From Bacteroidota bacterium (lineage in GTDB: Bacteria > Bacteroidota > Bacteroidia > Flavobacteriales > Flavobacteriaceae), in contig JAQCIQ010000007.1 of the NCBI GenBank assembly GCA_027592025.1, positions 23,600-87,599 of the forward strand: a DNA stretch of 64,000 nt. Direction: 5' to 3'. Below are positions 46,765-55,776 of the stretch, one piece after another. The number at the start of each line of letters is the position of its first letter. Position 1 is the first letter of the stretch. Under the pieces are notes generated by a model. It was not told where the DNA came from and ran no database searches. It saw only the letters and a program-made list of their open reading frames with translations. A program made the translations under genes and the position numbers.

Positions 46765-47535
46765 ATGAGTTATTTCTCAAAATTCATCACCCTAATTGCT
46801 CTTGCAATTACACTTTCGAATTACGGTCAAACCGCTGACGAAATTATAGACGCATACCACGAAAATATTGGCGGTATCGACAAACTAAAAGCCATAAATG
46901 GCATCAAATTGACCCTGAAAATCAATCAAGGAGGCATGGAGCTTCCTATTGAAGTGATTGAACTAAAAGACGGTCGTCAAATGACCAAAATAACTTTTCA
47001 AGGACAAGAAATCATGCAAGGTGTTTATGACGGCACCACATTGTGGAGCACCAATTTCATGACCATGCAAGCAGAGAAAAGCGATGCCGAAGCCTTAGAA
47101 AATTTTAAGCTTGGTCTTAACGATTTTATGGATGATTTTATCGATTATAAAGACAAGGGATACACCGTTGAAATGCTTGGTGTAGAAACCATTGACGGCA
47201 CTGAGGCCTACAAAATAAAATTGATCAAAGAGCCCATGACTGTTGAAGGACAGTTGGTCGATGACGTAAACTTTTATTATTTCGACAAAGACAATTATGT
47301 GCCCATAGCCGTTCATACGGAAGTAAAAGAAGGTCCTGCCAAAGGCATGATGGCCGAGTCAACCATGAGCGACTACCAAGAAGTGGATGGCATTTATTTC
47401 CCATTTTCTATGAGTCAAGGGGTCAAAGACCAAGGTGCTCAGCCTGTTACTGTTGTAAGCATAGAGTTGAACCCTGAGGTGACTGATGACATGTTCACCT
47501 TTCCCGACTCTATGAAAACAGACGGTGGCAAGTAA
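46765..47535 (+). CDS. LolA-like secreted protein (outer-membrane lipoprotein-sorting-like fold)
   Basis: A 256-residue exported protein with a signal peptide (cleavage near NYGQTA) and a single beta-rich domain with long antiparallel strands (ITFQGQEIMQGVYDGTTLW and AYKIKLIKEP), resembling LolA/LolB or MucB-type folds. It starts ADEIIDAYHENIGGIDKLKA, a segment shared by many Bacteroidota proteins annotated as outer membrane lipoprotein-sorting protein. It lies between the two propeller genes and ends with its own terminator, so it may be separately transcribed. Confidence 0.75.
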   Translation: MSYFSKFITLIALAITLSNYGQTADEIIDAYHENIGGIDKLKAINGIKLTLKINQGGMELPIEVIELKDGRQMTKITFQGQEIMQGVYDGTTLWSTNFMTMQAEKSDAEALENFKLGLNDFMDDFIDYKDKGYTVEMLGVETIDGTEAYKIKLIKEPMTVEGQLVDDVNFYYFDKDNYVPIAVHTEVKEGPAKGMMAESTMSDYQEVDGIYFPFSMSQGVKDQGAQPVTVVSIELNPEVTDDMFTFPDSMKTDGGK

Positions 47536-47550
47536 TTTTATTCTAATTTT

Positions 47551-47577
47551 AAAAGCCCTTCTCGTAAGGGCTTTTTT
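47551..47577 (+). terminator. Intrinsic terminator after the LolA-like gene
   Basis: AAAAGCCCTT (47551-47560) and AAGGGCTTTT (47566-47575) pair perfectly over 10 bp with a 5-nt loop and a T-run. Confidence 0.85.
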
Positions 47578-47604
47578 ATTCTCTATTTCCTAAAACTTTA
47601 ACCA

Positions 47605-50600
47605 ATGAAGACACTAAAACTGATTCTTACCCTATTGATTCTTCCTTTTTTGGGGCAATCTCAAGACCTTGCCGTCAATAACGGCAAAGCCCTTTTCGGC
47701 GATTTGACCGCTCGCCACATTGGCCCTGCTTTGATGAGCGGCCGTATCAATGACCTTACCCTTCACCCTACCAACAGCCTGATCGTTTATGCGGGTACTG
47801 CAGGCGGCGGCGTTTGGAAGTCAAGTGATGGCGGCGTGGTTTTTCAACCCATTTTTGACGACTATTGCCAATCCATTGGCGCAGTAACTCTCGATCCAAA
47901 TGACCCAGACAATACTATTTACGTTGGGACTGGAGAAACATGGACACGCAACAGTGTTTCTATTGGAGACGGTTTGTATAAATCTACAGACGGCGGAGTC
48001 AACTGGAATAAAATTGGATTTGAAAAGTCCGATCGGATTGCGAGCATCATCGTAAATCCAAAAAACTCTAATGAAATTTATGTTGGTGTTTTGGGAGCTC
48101 TTTGGGGAGACAGCAGCGAACGCGGAGTATATAAGTCTATGGACGGAGGACAAAGTTGGGAACAACTTCTTTATGTCGATCAACGCACGGGCTGTGCCGA
48201 TTTGGCTATGGATCCCAACGACCCAAATGTGCTTTACGCCAGCATGTGGGCTTTCCGACGAACTGGATGGTCTTTCGAGTCGGGAGGAAGTACCAGTGCC
48301 TTTTACAAATCAACCGATGGAGGCAAAAACTGGAATAAAATTCACAATGGATTTCCAAGCGGTGATTTAGGGCGACTTGGGATTGCCATTGCGCCGTCAA
48401 ATCCGAAAGTGCTCTATACAGTCATTGAAGCCAAAGAACCTTCCAAAAAAGGGCTCTATCGAAGCGAAGATGGCGGACAGAGTTGGAACCAATTGAACAA
48501 TGATTTTGGGATAACAGTGCGCCCTTTCTATTTTTCAAGAATTGTGGTTGACCCCAGAGATGAAAACGTTGTTGTCAAGGGAGGTTTGAGCGGATCGATC
48601 TCTCGAGATGGCGGAAAAACCTTTAAAAATTTGGGCAATATGCACAGTGACATTCACGACATTGCCTTTCATATCAAAGACTCCAACATCATGTATGTTG
48701 GAACGGACGGCGGTGTTTACCGCTCCATGAATGGCGGAGTAACTATGGAAATAGTGGAAAATCTTCCATTGTCGCAGTTCTATCACATCAGTTTAGACAA
48801 TGCCACACCCTATAACGTCTATGGAGGACTTCAGGACAATGGATCCTGGTATGGACCATCTTCATCGCCTGGTGGTATTGAAGCCAAAGACTGGCACTCC
48901 GTTGGGCAAGGCGATGGTTTCAGAGTACTCAAGCACGCCACCAAGCCAATCATATACTCGGAAATGCAAGGCGCAGAAAACATTTGGAGAATTGATACCG
49001 AAAACAGTTTGATCAAAACGGTTCAACCCTTACCTGCTGATGAGAAGGCAAAACTTCGGTACAATTGGAACACCCCAATTGCTATGAGCCCAACAAAACC
49101 AGACCGATTCTATGTTGGGAGTCAATTTTTGCACCGTTCGGAAGACATGGGTGACAGTTGGGAAATCATTTCGCCCGACTTGACCACCAACGATCCGTCG
49201 AAACAAAACCAAGAAGATTCTGGAGGGCTGTCCATGGACAATTCTGGAGCCGAAAATCACACTACCATTTTTACGATTGCCGAATCTCCCCTAAACGATC
49301 AAGTCATTTGGGTGGGTACCGATGATGGCAATGTTCAAGTGACTCGAAATGGGGGTAAAACTTGGACCAATACCGTGGCCAATGTTCCCGATTTACCTGC
49401 TAACACTTGGACTTATCACATTGAAGCCAGTGTATTTGATGCTGGAACTGCCTATGTCGTTTTCGACGGGCATACCCAGAATGACATGACTGCCTATATT
49501 TATAAAACAACCGACTATGGGGCAAGCTGGAAAAGCATTGTAACTGATCATATAAAAGGTTTTGCCCGAAATATTCAAGAAGACTTAGTCAATCCCAACC
49601 TGTTGTTTCTTGGCACTGAATTTGGCCTTTTTATTACCATGAATGGTGGGGAAACATGGCTTAAATTCACCAATAACATGCCGTCAGTTGCTGTTCACTT
49701 TATCGATTTACACCCCCGAACCAATGACTTGGTGATGGGAACCCATGGTCGTGGTGTAATCATTATTGACGACATTTCTCCTTTGAGGGATTTGACCCCT
49801 GAAATTCTGAACAAAAATGTTCATTTGTTTGACATCAAGCCTACTGTCATCAATGAGAAAAGCGATTTTGGTGGAAATTTTGGCACCGAAACTCAGTTTG
49901 TAGGGGCCAATCCATCGCGAGACGTACAAATCAAATATTACCTTAGCAAAAGACACACTTTTGGAAAAATGAGCATCGAAATACAAGATGCCAGCGGAAA
50001 CAAAGTTGGAGAGGTTGGTCCTGGCAAGAAAAAAGGTATCAACATTGTGACTTGGGACTACAGGCTTAAACCTCCAAAGGTGGCTAAAGGAAAGACCATC
50101 ACCTTTGGTGGATTTACCTCACCTAAAGCGGCTCCAGGCAGTTATAAAATGGTCATGACCAAGGGATCGGACACTTTTGAGCAGTCTTTCGATTTGATTT
50201 TGGACGACAAATTGCCCATGCAGCCGTCGGACTATAAAGAACGCGATCGGGTCAGTCAATTGCTTTTCGATATGAGCGAGTCCCTTGCCTATATGGTTTA
50301 CCAATTGGATGCCATGATCGATCATGAATCTGGCAATAAATCATCAAAGATTTTGAACAGCATGAATGCATTAAAAGAAACCCTTGTGATCACTACAGGT
50401 GACAATTACGTTGGCGCAGCTGAACCGCAGTTGAGAGAAAAAATAGCCACTCTATTCAGCAAGATTGCAACTAGCTACGACAAGCCATCTGCCAATGACA
50501 TGGAGAATTTTGATCGACTGAACAAGCTGATGAAAGAAGCTACTTCGAGCTTTGAACCGTTGAAAAAGAAATTCAAGAGTTATGATCAATTGGAACTGAA

Positions 50601-50634
50601 AGACAAGGCCAGTTTTCTGGATACCACGAACTAA
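47605..50634 (+). CDS. Secreted BNR/sortilin-type beta-propeller protein (second paralogue)
   Basis: A 1009-residue paralogue of the protein at 42822, with signal peptide (MKTLKLILTLLILPFLGQSQ) and repeated Asp-boxes (SSDGGVVF, STDGGVNWNKI, SMDGGQSWEQL, SEDGGQSWNQL, TRNGGKTWTN). The C-terminal part has a beta domain (about residues 760-880) and a helical tail. The two share start motifs (GPFRGGRS versus GPALMSGRI) and domain order but differ enough to suggest an old duplication. Function unknown; a secreted binding or hydrolase role is inferred. A strong terminator follows. Confidence 0.85.
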   Translation: MKTLKLILTLLILPFLGQSQDLAVNNGKALFGDLTARHIGPALMSGRINDLTLHPTNSLIVYAGTAGGGVWKSSDGGVVFQPIFDDYCQSIGAVTLDPNDPDNTIYVGTGETWTRNSVSIGDGLYKSTDGGVNWNKIGFEKSDRIASIIVNPKNSNEIYVGVLGALWGDSSERGVYKSMDGGQSWEQLLYVDQRTGCADLAMDPNDPNVLYASMWAFRRTGWSFESGGSTSAFYKSTDGGKNWNKIHNGFPSGDLGRLGIAIAPSNPKVLYTVIEAKEPSKKGLYRSEDGGQSWNQLNNDFGITVRPFYFSRIVVDPRDENVVVKGGLSGSISRDGGKTFKNLGNMHSDIHDIAFHIKDSNIMYVGTDGGVYRSMNGGVTMEIVENLPLSQFYHISLDNATPYNVYGGLQDNGSWYGPSSSPGGIEAKDWHSVGQGDGFRVLKHATKPIIYSEMQGAENIWRIDTENSLIKTVQPLPADEKAKLRYNWNTPIAMSPTKPDRFYVGSQFLHRSEDMGDSWEIISPDLTTNDPSKQNQEDSGGLSMDNSGAENHTTIFTIAESPLNDQVIWVGTDDGNVQVTRNGGKTWTNTVANVPDLPANTWTYHIEASVFDAGTAYVVFDGHTQNDMTAYIYKTTDYGASWKSIVTDHIKGFARNIQEDLVNPNLLFLGTEFGLFITMNGGETWLKFTNNMPSVAVHFIDLHPRTNDLVMGTHGRGVIIIDDISPLRDLTPEILNKNVHLFDIKPTVINEKSDFGGNFGTETQFVGANPSRDVQIKYYLSKRHTFGKMSIEIQDASGNKVGEVGPGKKKGINIVTWDYRLKPPKVAKGKTITFGGFTSPKAAPGSYKMVMTKGSDTFEQSFDLILDDKLPMQPSDYKERDRVSQLLFDMSESLAYMVYQLDAMIDHESGNKSSKILNSMNALKETLVITTGDNYVGAAEPQLREKIATLFSKIATSYDKPSANDMENFDRLNKLMKEATSSFEPLKKKFKSYDQLELKDKASFLDTTN

Positions 50635-50655
50635 GCCCTATCTACTCGAGGCAAA

Positions 50656-50686
50656 AAAAAAGGATGGCACAAAGCCATCCTTTTTT
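50656..50686 (+). terminator. Intrinsic terminator after the second propeller gene
   Basis: AGGATGGC (50661-50668) and GCCATCCT (50674-50681) pair perfectly with a 5-nt loop, flanked by an A-run and a T-run, so it can act in both directions and may also serve the convergent lipoprotein gene. Confidence 0.85.
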
Positions 50687-50706
50687 ATTAAAGTCGATAC
50701 CATTGA

Positions 50707-51783
50707 CTATTCGCAATCGTCAACCAAGAGCATCGCAGCTCCATTGGCGTTATTGAAAAGTGCTAAGATGTCCAAATCACAATATGTTACGATCCATTCC
50801 CCTGAGATGGTAATTAAATCACCCGACAACTCATTGATAGTAAGCGTCACGTAGCCAGCAGCACTTGTGTCAACACTGTAAGTGGTGGAGGCCAAAGCTG
50901 TAGAATTTGTGTTGTCAGCGAAAACACTGGCAGATCCATCGGCATTGAAGCTCAGAAACATCCCGAGACCAGTGGTTCCATCGGCAATAAAAAACAGACA
51001 GTCTTCGGTAAGGTTAGAAGATAACTCTTCTGCGCTGCAATCGCTGTATCCCCAATCATCATCTCCAGAATCGTCGCCAGAATAGTCGTAACATTCAGAA
51101 TTCATGAAAACCGCTTCCAATTCCGCATCAGAAAACACTGTAGTTGTATTACCATCCATATCAACCAAGGTCACTGGATAGTTGAGTGCGAAATAATAAA
51201 GGAAATCATCGGACATGTAGTATTCATCAAAAAGATCATACAAATCAGACTCACTCGCTACCTCAAATGTGTCAACAAATTCACCATTTGCGTCAAAAGT
51301 CGATAGGCTGAGTGGATACACAAAATTTACACAGGAATAGCTGTAATCATCATCAGAGTAATCGCCATCAAAACAAGCGTCCATGTAGACCTCCAATTGC
51401 TCTTCGCTTTCTACCACAACCTCGGTATAATCAGAAAATACTATGGTAATAGGATAAACAAGTTCTACGCTGTCTTCAGGCATGGAGTCCAAGAAATCCG
51501 ACAAAGACATCAGGGCGTCAATATCTTCAATGACCATAGGAGAGCCCGCCACTAATATTGTTACAGGAAAAGAGATTGAAAAACAATCTGATCCATCCAA
51601 AGAGTTGTCGTCGCCGCCATTATTGGAAGTAGCCGAACGTATCATTCCTACTAAGGGAGCGTCGGTAGCCAACACGTTATCCGGAGCTGCGTCAACAGTT
51701 TGAATTGGTTCATTTTGACAAGATAAAATTGAAATAATCAATCCAAATGCCAATAATAAATTATAATTTAAAATCTTATTCAT
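50707..51783 (-). CDS. Acidic lipoprotein with four internal repeats
   Basis: A 358-residue protein with a lipobox (ISILSCQNE, Cys22), very rich in Asp, Ser and Tyr. Four repeats of about 45-60 residues begin ISFPVTILVAG, LVYPITIVFSD, FVYPLSLSTFD and LNYPVTLVDMD, each followed by an acidic strand and a helix such as SEEQLEVYMDAC or SDAELEAVFMNSEC. Between repeats lie Asp-rich loops (SGDDSGDDDWGYSDC) that could bind calcium. The C-terminal 100 residues are a separate beta-rich domain with TTGLGMFLSFNADGSASVF. I do not recognise a named family; surface location is inferred from the lipobox. Confidence 0.7.
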   Translation of the reverse strand: MNKILNYNLLLAFGLIISILSCQNEPIQTVDAAPDNVLATDAPLVGMIRSATSNNGGDDNSLDGSDCFSISFPVTILVAGSPMVIEDIDALMSLSDFLDSMPEDSVELVYPITIVFSDYTEVVVESEEQLEVYMDACFDGDYSDDDYSYSCVNFVYPLSLSTFDANGEFVDTFEVASESDLYDLFDEYYMSDDFLYYFALNYPVTLVDMDGNTTTVFSDAELEAVFMNSECYDYSGDDSGDDDWGYSDCSAEELSSNLTEDCLFFIADGTTGLGMFLSFNADGSASVFADNTNSTALASTTYSVDTSAAGYVTLTINELSGDLITISGEWIVTYCDLDILALFNNANGAAMLLVDDCE

Positions 51784-51844
51784 AATATATTTTTATAAAT
51801 GCAAATATATCAAAAAAGAAAATTGCACAGCAAAACCTTAGAGA

Positions 51845-52147
51845 TTACTCGTCGGCGTCGCCATTGTCATCTGGAAGGCTGATGTCAACGTCCAAATCGT
51901 CATCACCAGAGTCTTCAAGATCATGAGATTGGTCTACAAAATCTTCCATAGCCTTTTCCAACTTTACCCCAATTTTGACCAGATAAACGGTGTCCTTAGA
52001 ACTAACTTCAACCGCGTGAATCAGTTCGTTATTGGCATTTCTAAAGGTAATAATATCATCGTCGTCATAACCATCTGGATACTTTTGGACTAGCAATTGT
52101 AAAACGTCATCCGTTAATTTTTGAAAATCTACAATTTTACGAATCAT
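51845..52147 (-). CDS. Small acidic protein of the polyamine operon
   Basis: A 100-residue protein with an ordered N-terminal part (MIRKIVDFQKLTDDVLQLLV, then a beta-hairpin IITFRNANNELIHAVEVSS) and a disordered tail rich in Asp. It follows the deoxyhypusine-synthase-like gene after 3 nt, so it belongs to the same operon. I recall small acidic proteins of this type near these genes in other flavobacteria but no function is known. Confidence 0.7.
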   Translation of the reverse strand: MIRKIVDFQKLTDDVLQLLVQKYPDGYDDDDIITFRNANNELIHAVEVSSKDTVYLVKIGVKLEKAMEDFVDQSHDLEDSGDDDLDVDISLPDDNGDADE

Positions 52148-52150
52148 ACA

Positions 52151-53128
52151 TTAATAGTTTAATAAATAAGCAAAAATGAGCGGTGCTACAATAGTTGCAT
52201 CACTTTCAATGATATATTTTGGTGTGTTGATGTCCAATTTTCCCCAAGTAATTTTTTCATTGGGAACGGCCCCAGAATAGGATCCATAACTGGTGGTTGA
52301 GTCGCTGATTTGACAAAAATAGCTCCAAAATGGGGTGTCGCGTCTTTCCAGATCTTGAGACAACATGGGGACAACACAAATAGGGAAATCGCCTGCAATA
52401 CCTCCTCCGATTTGGAAAAATCCAATACCATTCTGTGAATTGGCGGTGTACCAATCTGCAAGGAAGGTCATGTATTCTATGCCCGACTTCATGGTGCTGG
52501 CTTTAAGCTCGCCTTTGACCACATAACTGGCAAAGATGTTCCCCATAGTACTGTCTTCCCAACCAGGAACAACCATAGGCAAGTTCGCCTTAGCCGCGGC
52601 ATACATCCAAGAATTTTTAATGTCAATCTCATAGTACTGTTCCAATACTCCAGATAATAACAGCTGATACATGTACTCATGCGGGAAATACCGTTCTCCT
52701 TTGGCTTCCGCCGCTTTCCATAGTTCAACAATATGTTCTTGAAGTCTTCTAAAAGCCTCTTCTTCTGGAATACAAGTATCAGTAACCCTGTTCAAACCTC
52801 TTTCGAGCAGCCCCCACTCTTGTTCTGGAGTAAGGTCTCTGTAATTTGGAATTCTTTCGTAGTGCGAATGCGCGACCAAATTCATAACGTCTTCTTCGAG
52901 ATTGGCTCCAGTACAAGAAATGATTTGAACCTTATCTTGTCTGATGATTTCGGCAAATATTTTACCTATTTCGGCTGTACTCATTGCTCCGGCAAGTGAG
53001 ACCAACATTTTGCTACCTTGCTCCAGTTGCTGTTCGTAACCCTTAGCGGCATCGACCAGTGAGGCAGCATTGAAATGCAAATAATACTTTTCTATAAATT
53101 GTGAAATTTCGCCTTTATTAGTCATCAT
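52151..53128 (-). CDS. Deoxyhypusine synthase family protein (possible homospermidine synthase)
   Basis: A 325-residue protein of the DHS fold. The active-site region is conserved: SGAVPNEKITWGKL places a lysine (about K297) where the catalytic lysine of human DHS sits in SWGK, and MVVPGWEDSTMGN matches the NAD-binding PGxxDG-type segment. Bacteria lack eIF5A, so the usual hypusine reaction is unlikely. Flavobacteria are known to contain homospermidine, and DHS-like enzymes can make it from putrescine or spermidine, so homospermidine synthesis is the leading inference. It overlaps the agmatinase gene by 11 nt. Confidence 0.88.
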   Translation of the reverse strand: MMTNKGEISQFIEKYYLHFNAASLVDAAKGYEQQLEQGSKMLVSLAGAMSTAEIGKIFAEIIRQDKVQIISCTGANLEEDVMNLVAHSHYERIPNYRDLTPEQEWGLLERGLNRVTDTCIPEEEAFRRLQEHIVELWKAAEAKGERYFPHEYMYQLLLSGVLEQYYEIDIKNSWMYAAAKANLPMVVPGWEDSTMGNIFASYVVKGELKASTMKSGIEYMTFLADWYTANSQNGIGFFQIGGGIAGDFPICVVPMLSQDLERRDTPFWSYFCQISDSTTSYGSYSGAVPNEKITWGKLDINTPKYIIESDATIVAPLIFAYLLNY

Positions 53129-54053
53129 CAGAAGAGAATTTAGCCTTTAAAGCTTCGAAAGAAAGGTTGTCGTCAGAATCGTCAACAACCACATCCTCTT
53201 GTTCTTCCATGAACTTATAAGACAACATTTTATAATACAATTTAGCTGCCAAGAAATTGGAAGACCCGTCATTTGAATTTGGGCAAAGTTCAACAATGTC
53301 AAACCCTACCACATTCTTTTCCTTAAAAACCATTTTAAGAAAGTCCAACGTTTCATACCAAAGCAATCCTCCCGGCTCAGGAGTTCCGGTGCTCGGCATG
53401 ATAGAAGGATCCAAGGCGTCCAAATCGAAAGTGATAAAGACATTGTCAGTCATTTCCTCTATGGCTGTGTCCATCCAAAGGTCGTCGGTAGCCATTTCGT
53501 GGGCGAAAAAAGTCTTGTTCAAATCCATAAAATCAAACTCAATCTGATCCATTGAACGAATACCTACCTGTACCAAATTAGTTATTTTACTGGCTTCATG
53601 AACGGCACAGGCGTGATTGCATTTGCTTCCCTCATAACTGCTGCGAAGATCGGCATGAGCATCAATGTGCAACACAGTAAGGTTGTCAAAGCAATCGTTA
53701 AATGCCCTAATGGTACCAATAGAAATGGAGTGTTCGCCTCCGAACACCGTGGTGAATTTATTTCTCTTGATGTAAGATTTGGTCAACTGATGAACGGCAT
53801 CAACCATGGCCTCAGGTGAACTGTTTTCCGTAACAGGGTCAGCCAAATATACCCCTTCCTTGTAGACTTCCGAACGTGTTTCAATGTCGTACAATTCCAT
53901 ATTTTCAGAAGCCTCCAAAAACGCTTCAGGGCCTTTGTCGGCACCTTTTTGCCATGTACTCGTTCCGTCATAAGGCACTGGAATAAGTACAATTTTAGCA
54001 GTTTCTAATTTAGCAAACTCTTCGGGGATGCCCGCATAAGTTCTAGTTTTCAT
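53118..54053 (-). CDS. speB: Agmatinase/arginase family ureohydrolase
   Basis: A 311-residue manganese ureohydrolase. Metal motifs are FGGEHSIS, HIDAHADLR and FDLDALDPSIMPSTGTPEPGG, in order. Agmatinase converts agmatine to putrescine plus urea, which fits the adjacent arginine decarboxylase. The C-terminus carries an unusual acidic tail (VVDDSDDNLSFEALK and a final SSDDD). It overlaps speA by 11 nt at one end and the DHS-like gene by 11 nt at the other, so the three are translationally coupled. Confidence 0.92.
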   Translation of the reverse strand: MKTRTYAGIPEEFAKLETAKIVLIPVPYDGTSTWQKGADKGPEAFLEASENMELYDIETRSEVYKEGVYLADPVTENSSPEAMVDAVHQLTKSYIKRNKFTTVFGGEHSISIGTIRAFNDCFDNLTVLHIDAHADLRSSYEGSKCNHACAVHEASKITNLVQVGIRSMDQIEFDFMDLNKTFFAHEMATDDLWMDTAIEEMTDNVFITFDLDALDPSIMPSTGTPEPGGLLWYETLDFLKMVFKEKNVVGFDIVELCPNSNDGSSNFLAAKLYYKMLSYKFMEEQEDVVVDDSDDNLSFEALKAKFSSDDD

Positions 54054-55440
54054 ATCCTAAAATATTAAGTAATTGTTCACTGGATTGCTGGTTTTTAAAC
54101 ACTGAGGTTACCATTTCCCCCTTGTCATTTTTGTCAATTAATATATGCTGTGGCGAGGGGATCAAACAGTGTTGAAGTCCGCCAAAACCACCGATGGATT
54201 CTTGATAGGCTCCCGTATTAAAGAATCCGACATACAACGCCTTTTGCTTGGAATATTTTGGTAAATAGATGGCGTTGACGTGTTGTTCGCTGTTGTAATA
54301 ATCGTCGCTGTCGCAGGTCAAACCACCGAGCAGTACCCGCTCATAAGGATCCTTCCATCCGTTAATCGGCAGCATAATAAACCGCTTGTTGATCGCCCAA
54401 GTGTCTGGCAAATTGGTGATGAATGATCCATTAATCATGTTCCATTTCTCCCTGTCATTTTGCTGCTTTTGGTTGAGAATTTTAAAAATGGCCCCGCCAC
54501 TTTCTCCAACGGTGTAGCTGCCAAATTCTGTAAAAATGTTTGGAACAGGCACTTCGGCTTCCTCGCAAGTCAACTTAATTTGATTGACAATTTCCTCAAT
54601 GATGTACTCGTAGTCAAACTCGAACGCCAATGAATTTTTGATGGGGAAACCCCCGCCTATGTTCAAACTATCCAAGCTTGGACACCTCCTTTTTAGACTG
54701 ACGTAAACCTTTAAACACTTGACCAATTCGTTCCAATAATAGGCGTTATCTCTGATGCCAGTATTGATGAAAAAGTGAAGCATTTTGAGCTGAACACGGT
54801 CGTTGTCTTTGATTTGCTGTTCGAAAAAAGGTACAATGTCTTTATAACCAATCCCCAATCGAGAAGTGTAAAACTCGAATTTGGGTTCTTCCTCCGAAGC
54901 TATCCGGATACCAATGTTGAAATCGCCGTGTATTTTTTCTGACAGCAACTCTAATTCGGCATAATTGTCCAAAACGGGAATACAGTTGTGGTGGCCTTCA
55001 TTGATCAAGTCGGCTATATTAGCAATATAAGGCTTGGTCTTGAATCCGTTACTGATGACATAGGTTTCATTTGTAATTTCACCCGTAGATTTCAAATTCT
55101 TAATGATGTCCATGTCCACTGCAGAAGACGTCTCCAAGTGAATGTCATTTTTCAAAGCCTCAGTTAACACGTGTTTGAAATGAGAACTCTTGGTACAATA
55201 GCAATAGTGATACTTGCCTTTGTAATCCAACTTCTCAAAGGTGTTTTGAAACATCCTTTTGGCCTTTTTGATGTTATTGGAAATTTGAGGCAGATAGCTA
55301 AATTTTAATGGCGTGCCATAGGTCTCAATCAGTTTGGTCAAATCAATGTCGTGGAATCGCAAGCCCACTTCATCGAGGGTGAATTCTTCTTGAGGGAAGT
55401 GAAAAGTTTGTTCAATTAGGTCGATATAACGGTTATTCAT
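54043..55440 (-). CDS. speA: Arginine decarboxylase (PLP alanine-racemase-fold type)
   Basis: A 465-residue fold-III PLP decarboxylase. The PLP lysine is K84 in YCYCTKSSHF, and the glycine-rich phosphate-binding segment is LNIGGGFPIKNS. It lacks the long N-terminal extension of Escherichia coli SpeA; shorter enzymes of this kind are annotated as arginine decarboxylase in Bacteroidota. It makes agmatine for SpeB. It is the first gene of the speA-speB-DHS-acidic protein operon. Confidence 0.88.
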   Translation of the reverse strand: MNNRYIDLIEQTFHFPQEEFTLDEVGLRFHDIDLTKLIETYGTPLKFSYLPQISNNIKKAKRMFQNTFEKLDYKGKYHYCYCTKSSHFKHVLTEALKNDIHLETSSAVDMDIIKNLKSTGEITNETYVISNGFKTKPYIANIADLINEGHHNCIPVLDNYAELELLSEKIHGDFNIGIRIASEEEPKFEFYTSRLGIGYKDIVPFFEQQIKDNDRVQLKMLHFFINTGIRDNAYYWNELVKCLKVYVSLKRRCPSLDSLNIGGGFPIKNSLAFEFDYEYIIEEIVNQIKLTCEEAEVPVPNIFTEFGSYTVGESGGAIFKILNQKQQNDREKWNMINGSFITNLPDTWAINKRFIMLPINGWKDPYERVLLGGLTCDSDDYYNSEQHVNAIYLPKYSKQKALYVGFFNTGAYQESIGGFGGLQHCLIPSPQHILIDKNDKGEMVTSVFKNQQSSEQLLNILGYEN

Positions 55441-55776
55441 TATTATTTTCTAAAGAGATAAAAGGATTATAAATGTGGAATGATCAGTAAACAAGCGCTG
55501 TGAAAATCATACCAATAATTGGCATCTGATGTTAGAAAATAAAAATAGGGGTCGGGGACGTACCGCGCTCAAGTAGGAGGAAGCGTGCTTTAAATATCGG
55601 TCACTTGCCATGCAAACTGTCTTTGAAAATATCTTCCAAATTTTCAAAAACCCGAAGTTAGAAACAGAATTCAAATTATTCAGCTGCTAAGCGTTAATGG
55701 AACTTAGGTGGAGCAAATTAAAATCAAAAAAATTACTTTTGAACAATTTCACAAAAAAAAATAGAAAAAAGTCAAG
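55441..55776. other. Intergenic stretch with no feature I can support
   Basis: About 336 nt between the start of speA and the end of the AlkB-type gene. I see AT-rich sequence, a short near-palindrome ACCAATAATTGGC, and no open frame, tRNA-like fold or clear promoter match. It must contain the speA promoter, but no TTTG/TAnnTTTG pair with the right spacing stands out. Confidence 0.5.

Noticed and set aside
55441..55776. Possible non-coding RNA in the 336-nt gap before speA
   Set aside because: Only a short imperfect palindrome is visible; there is no convincing fold, promoter or terminator.
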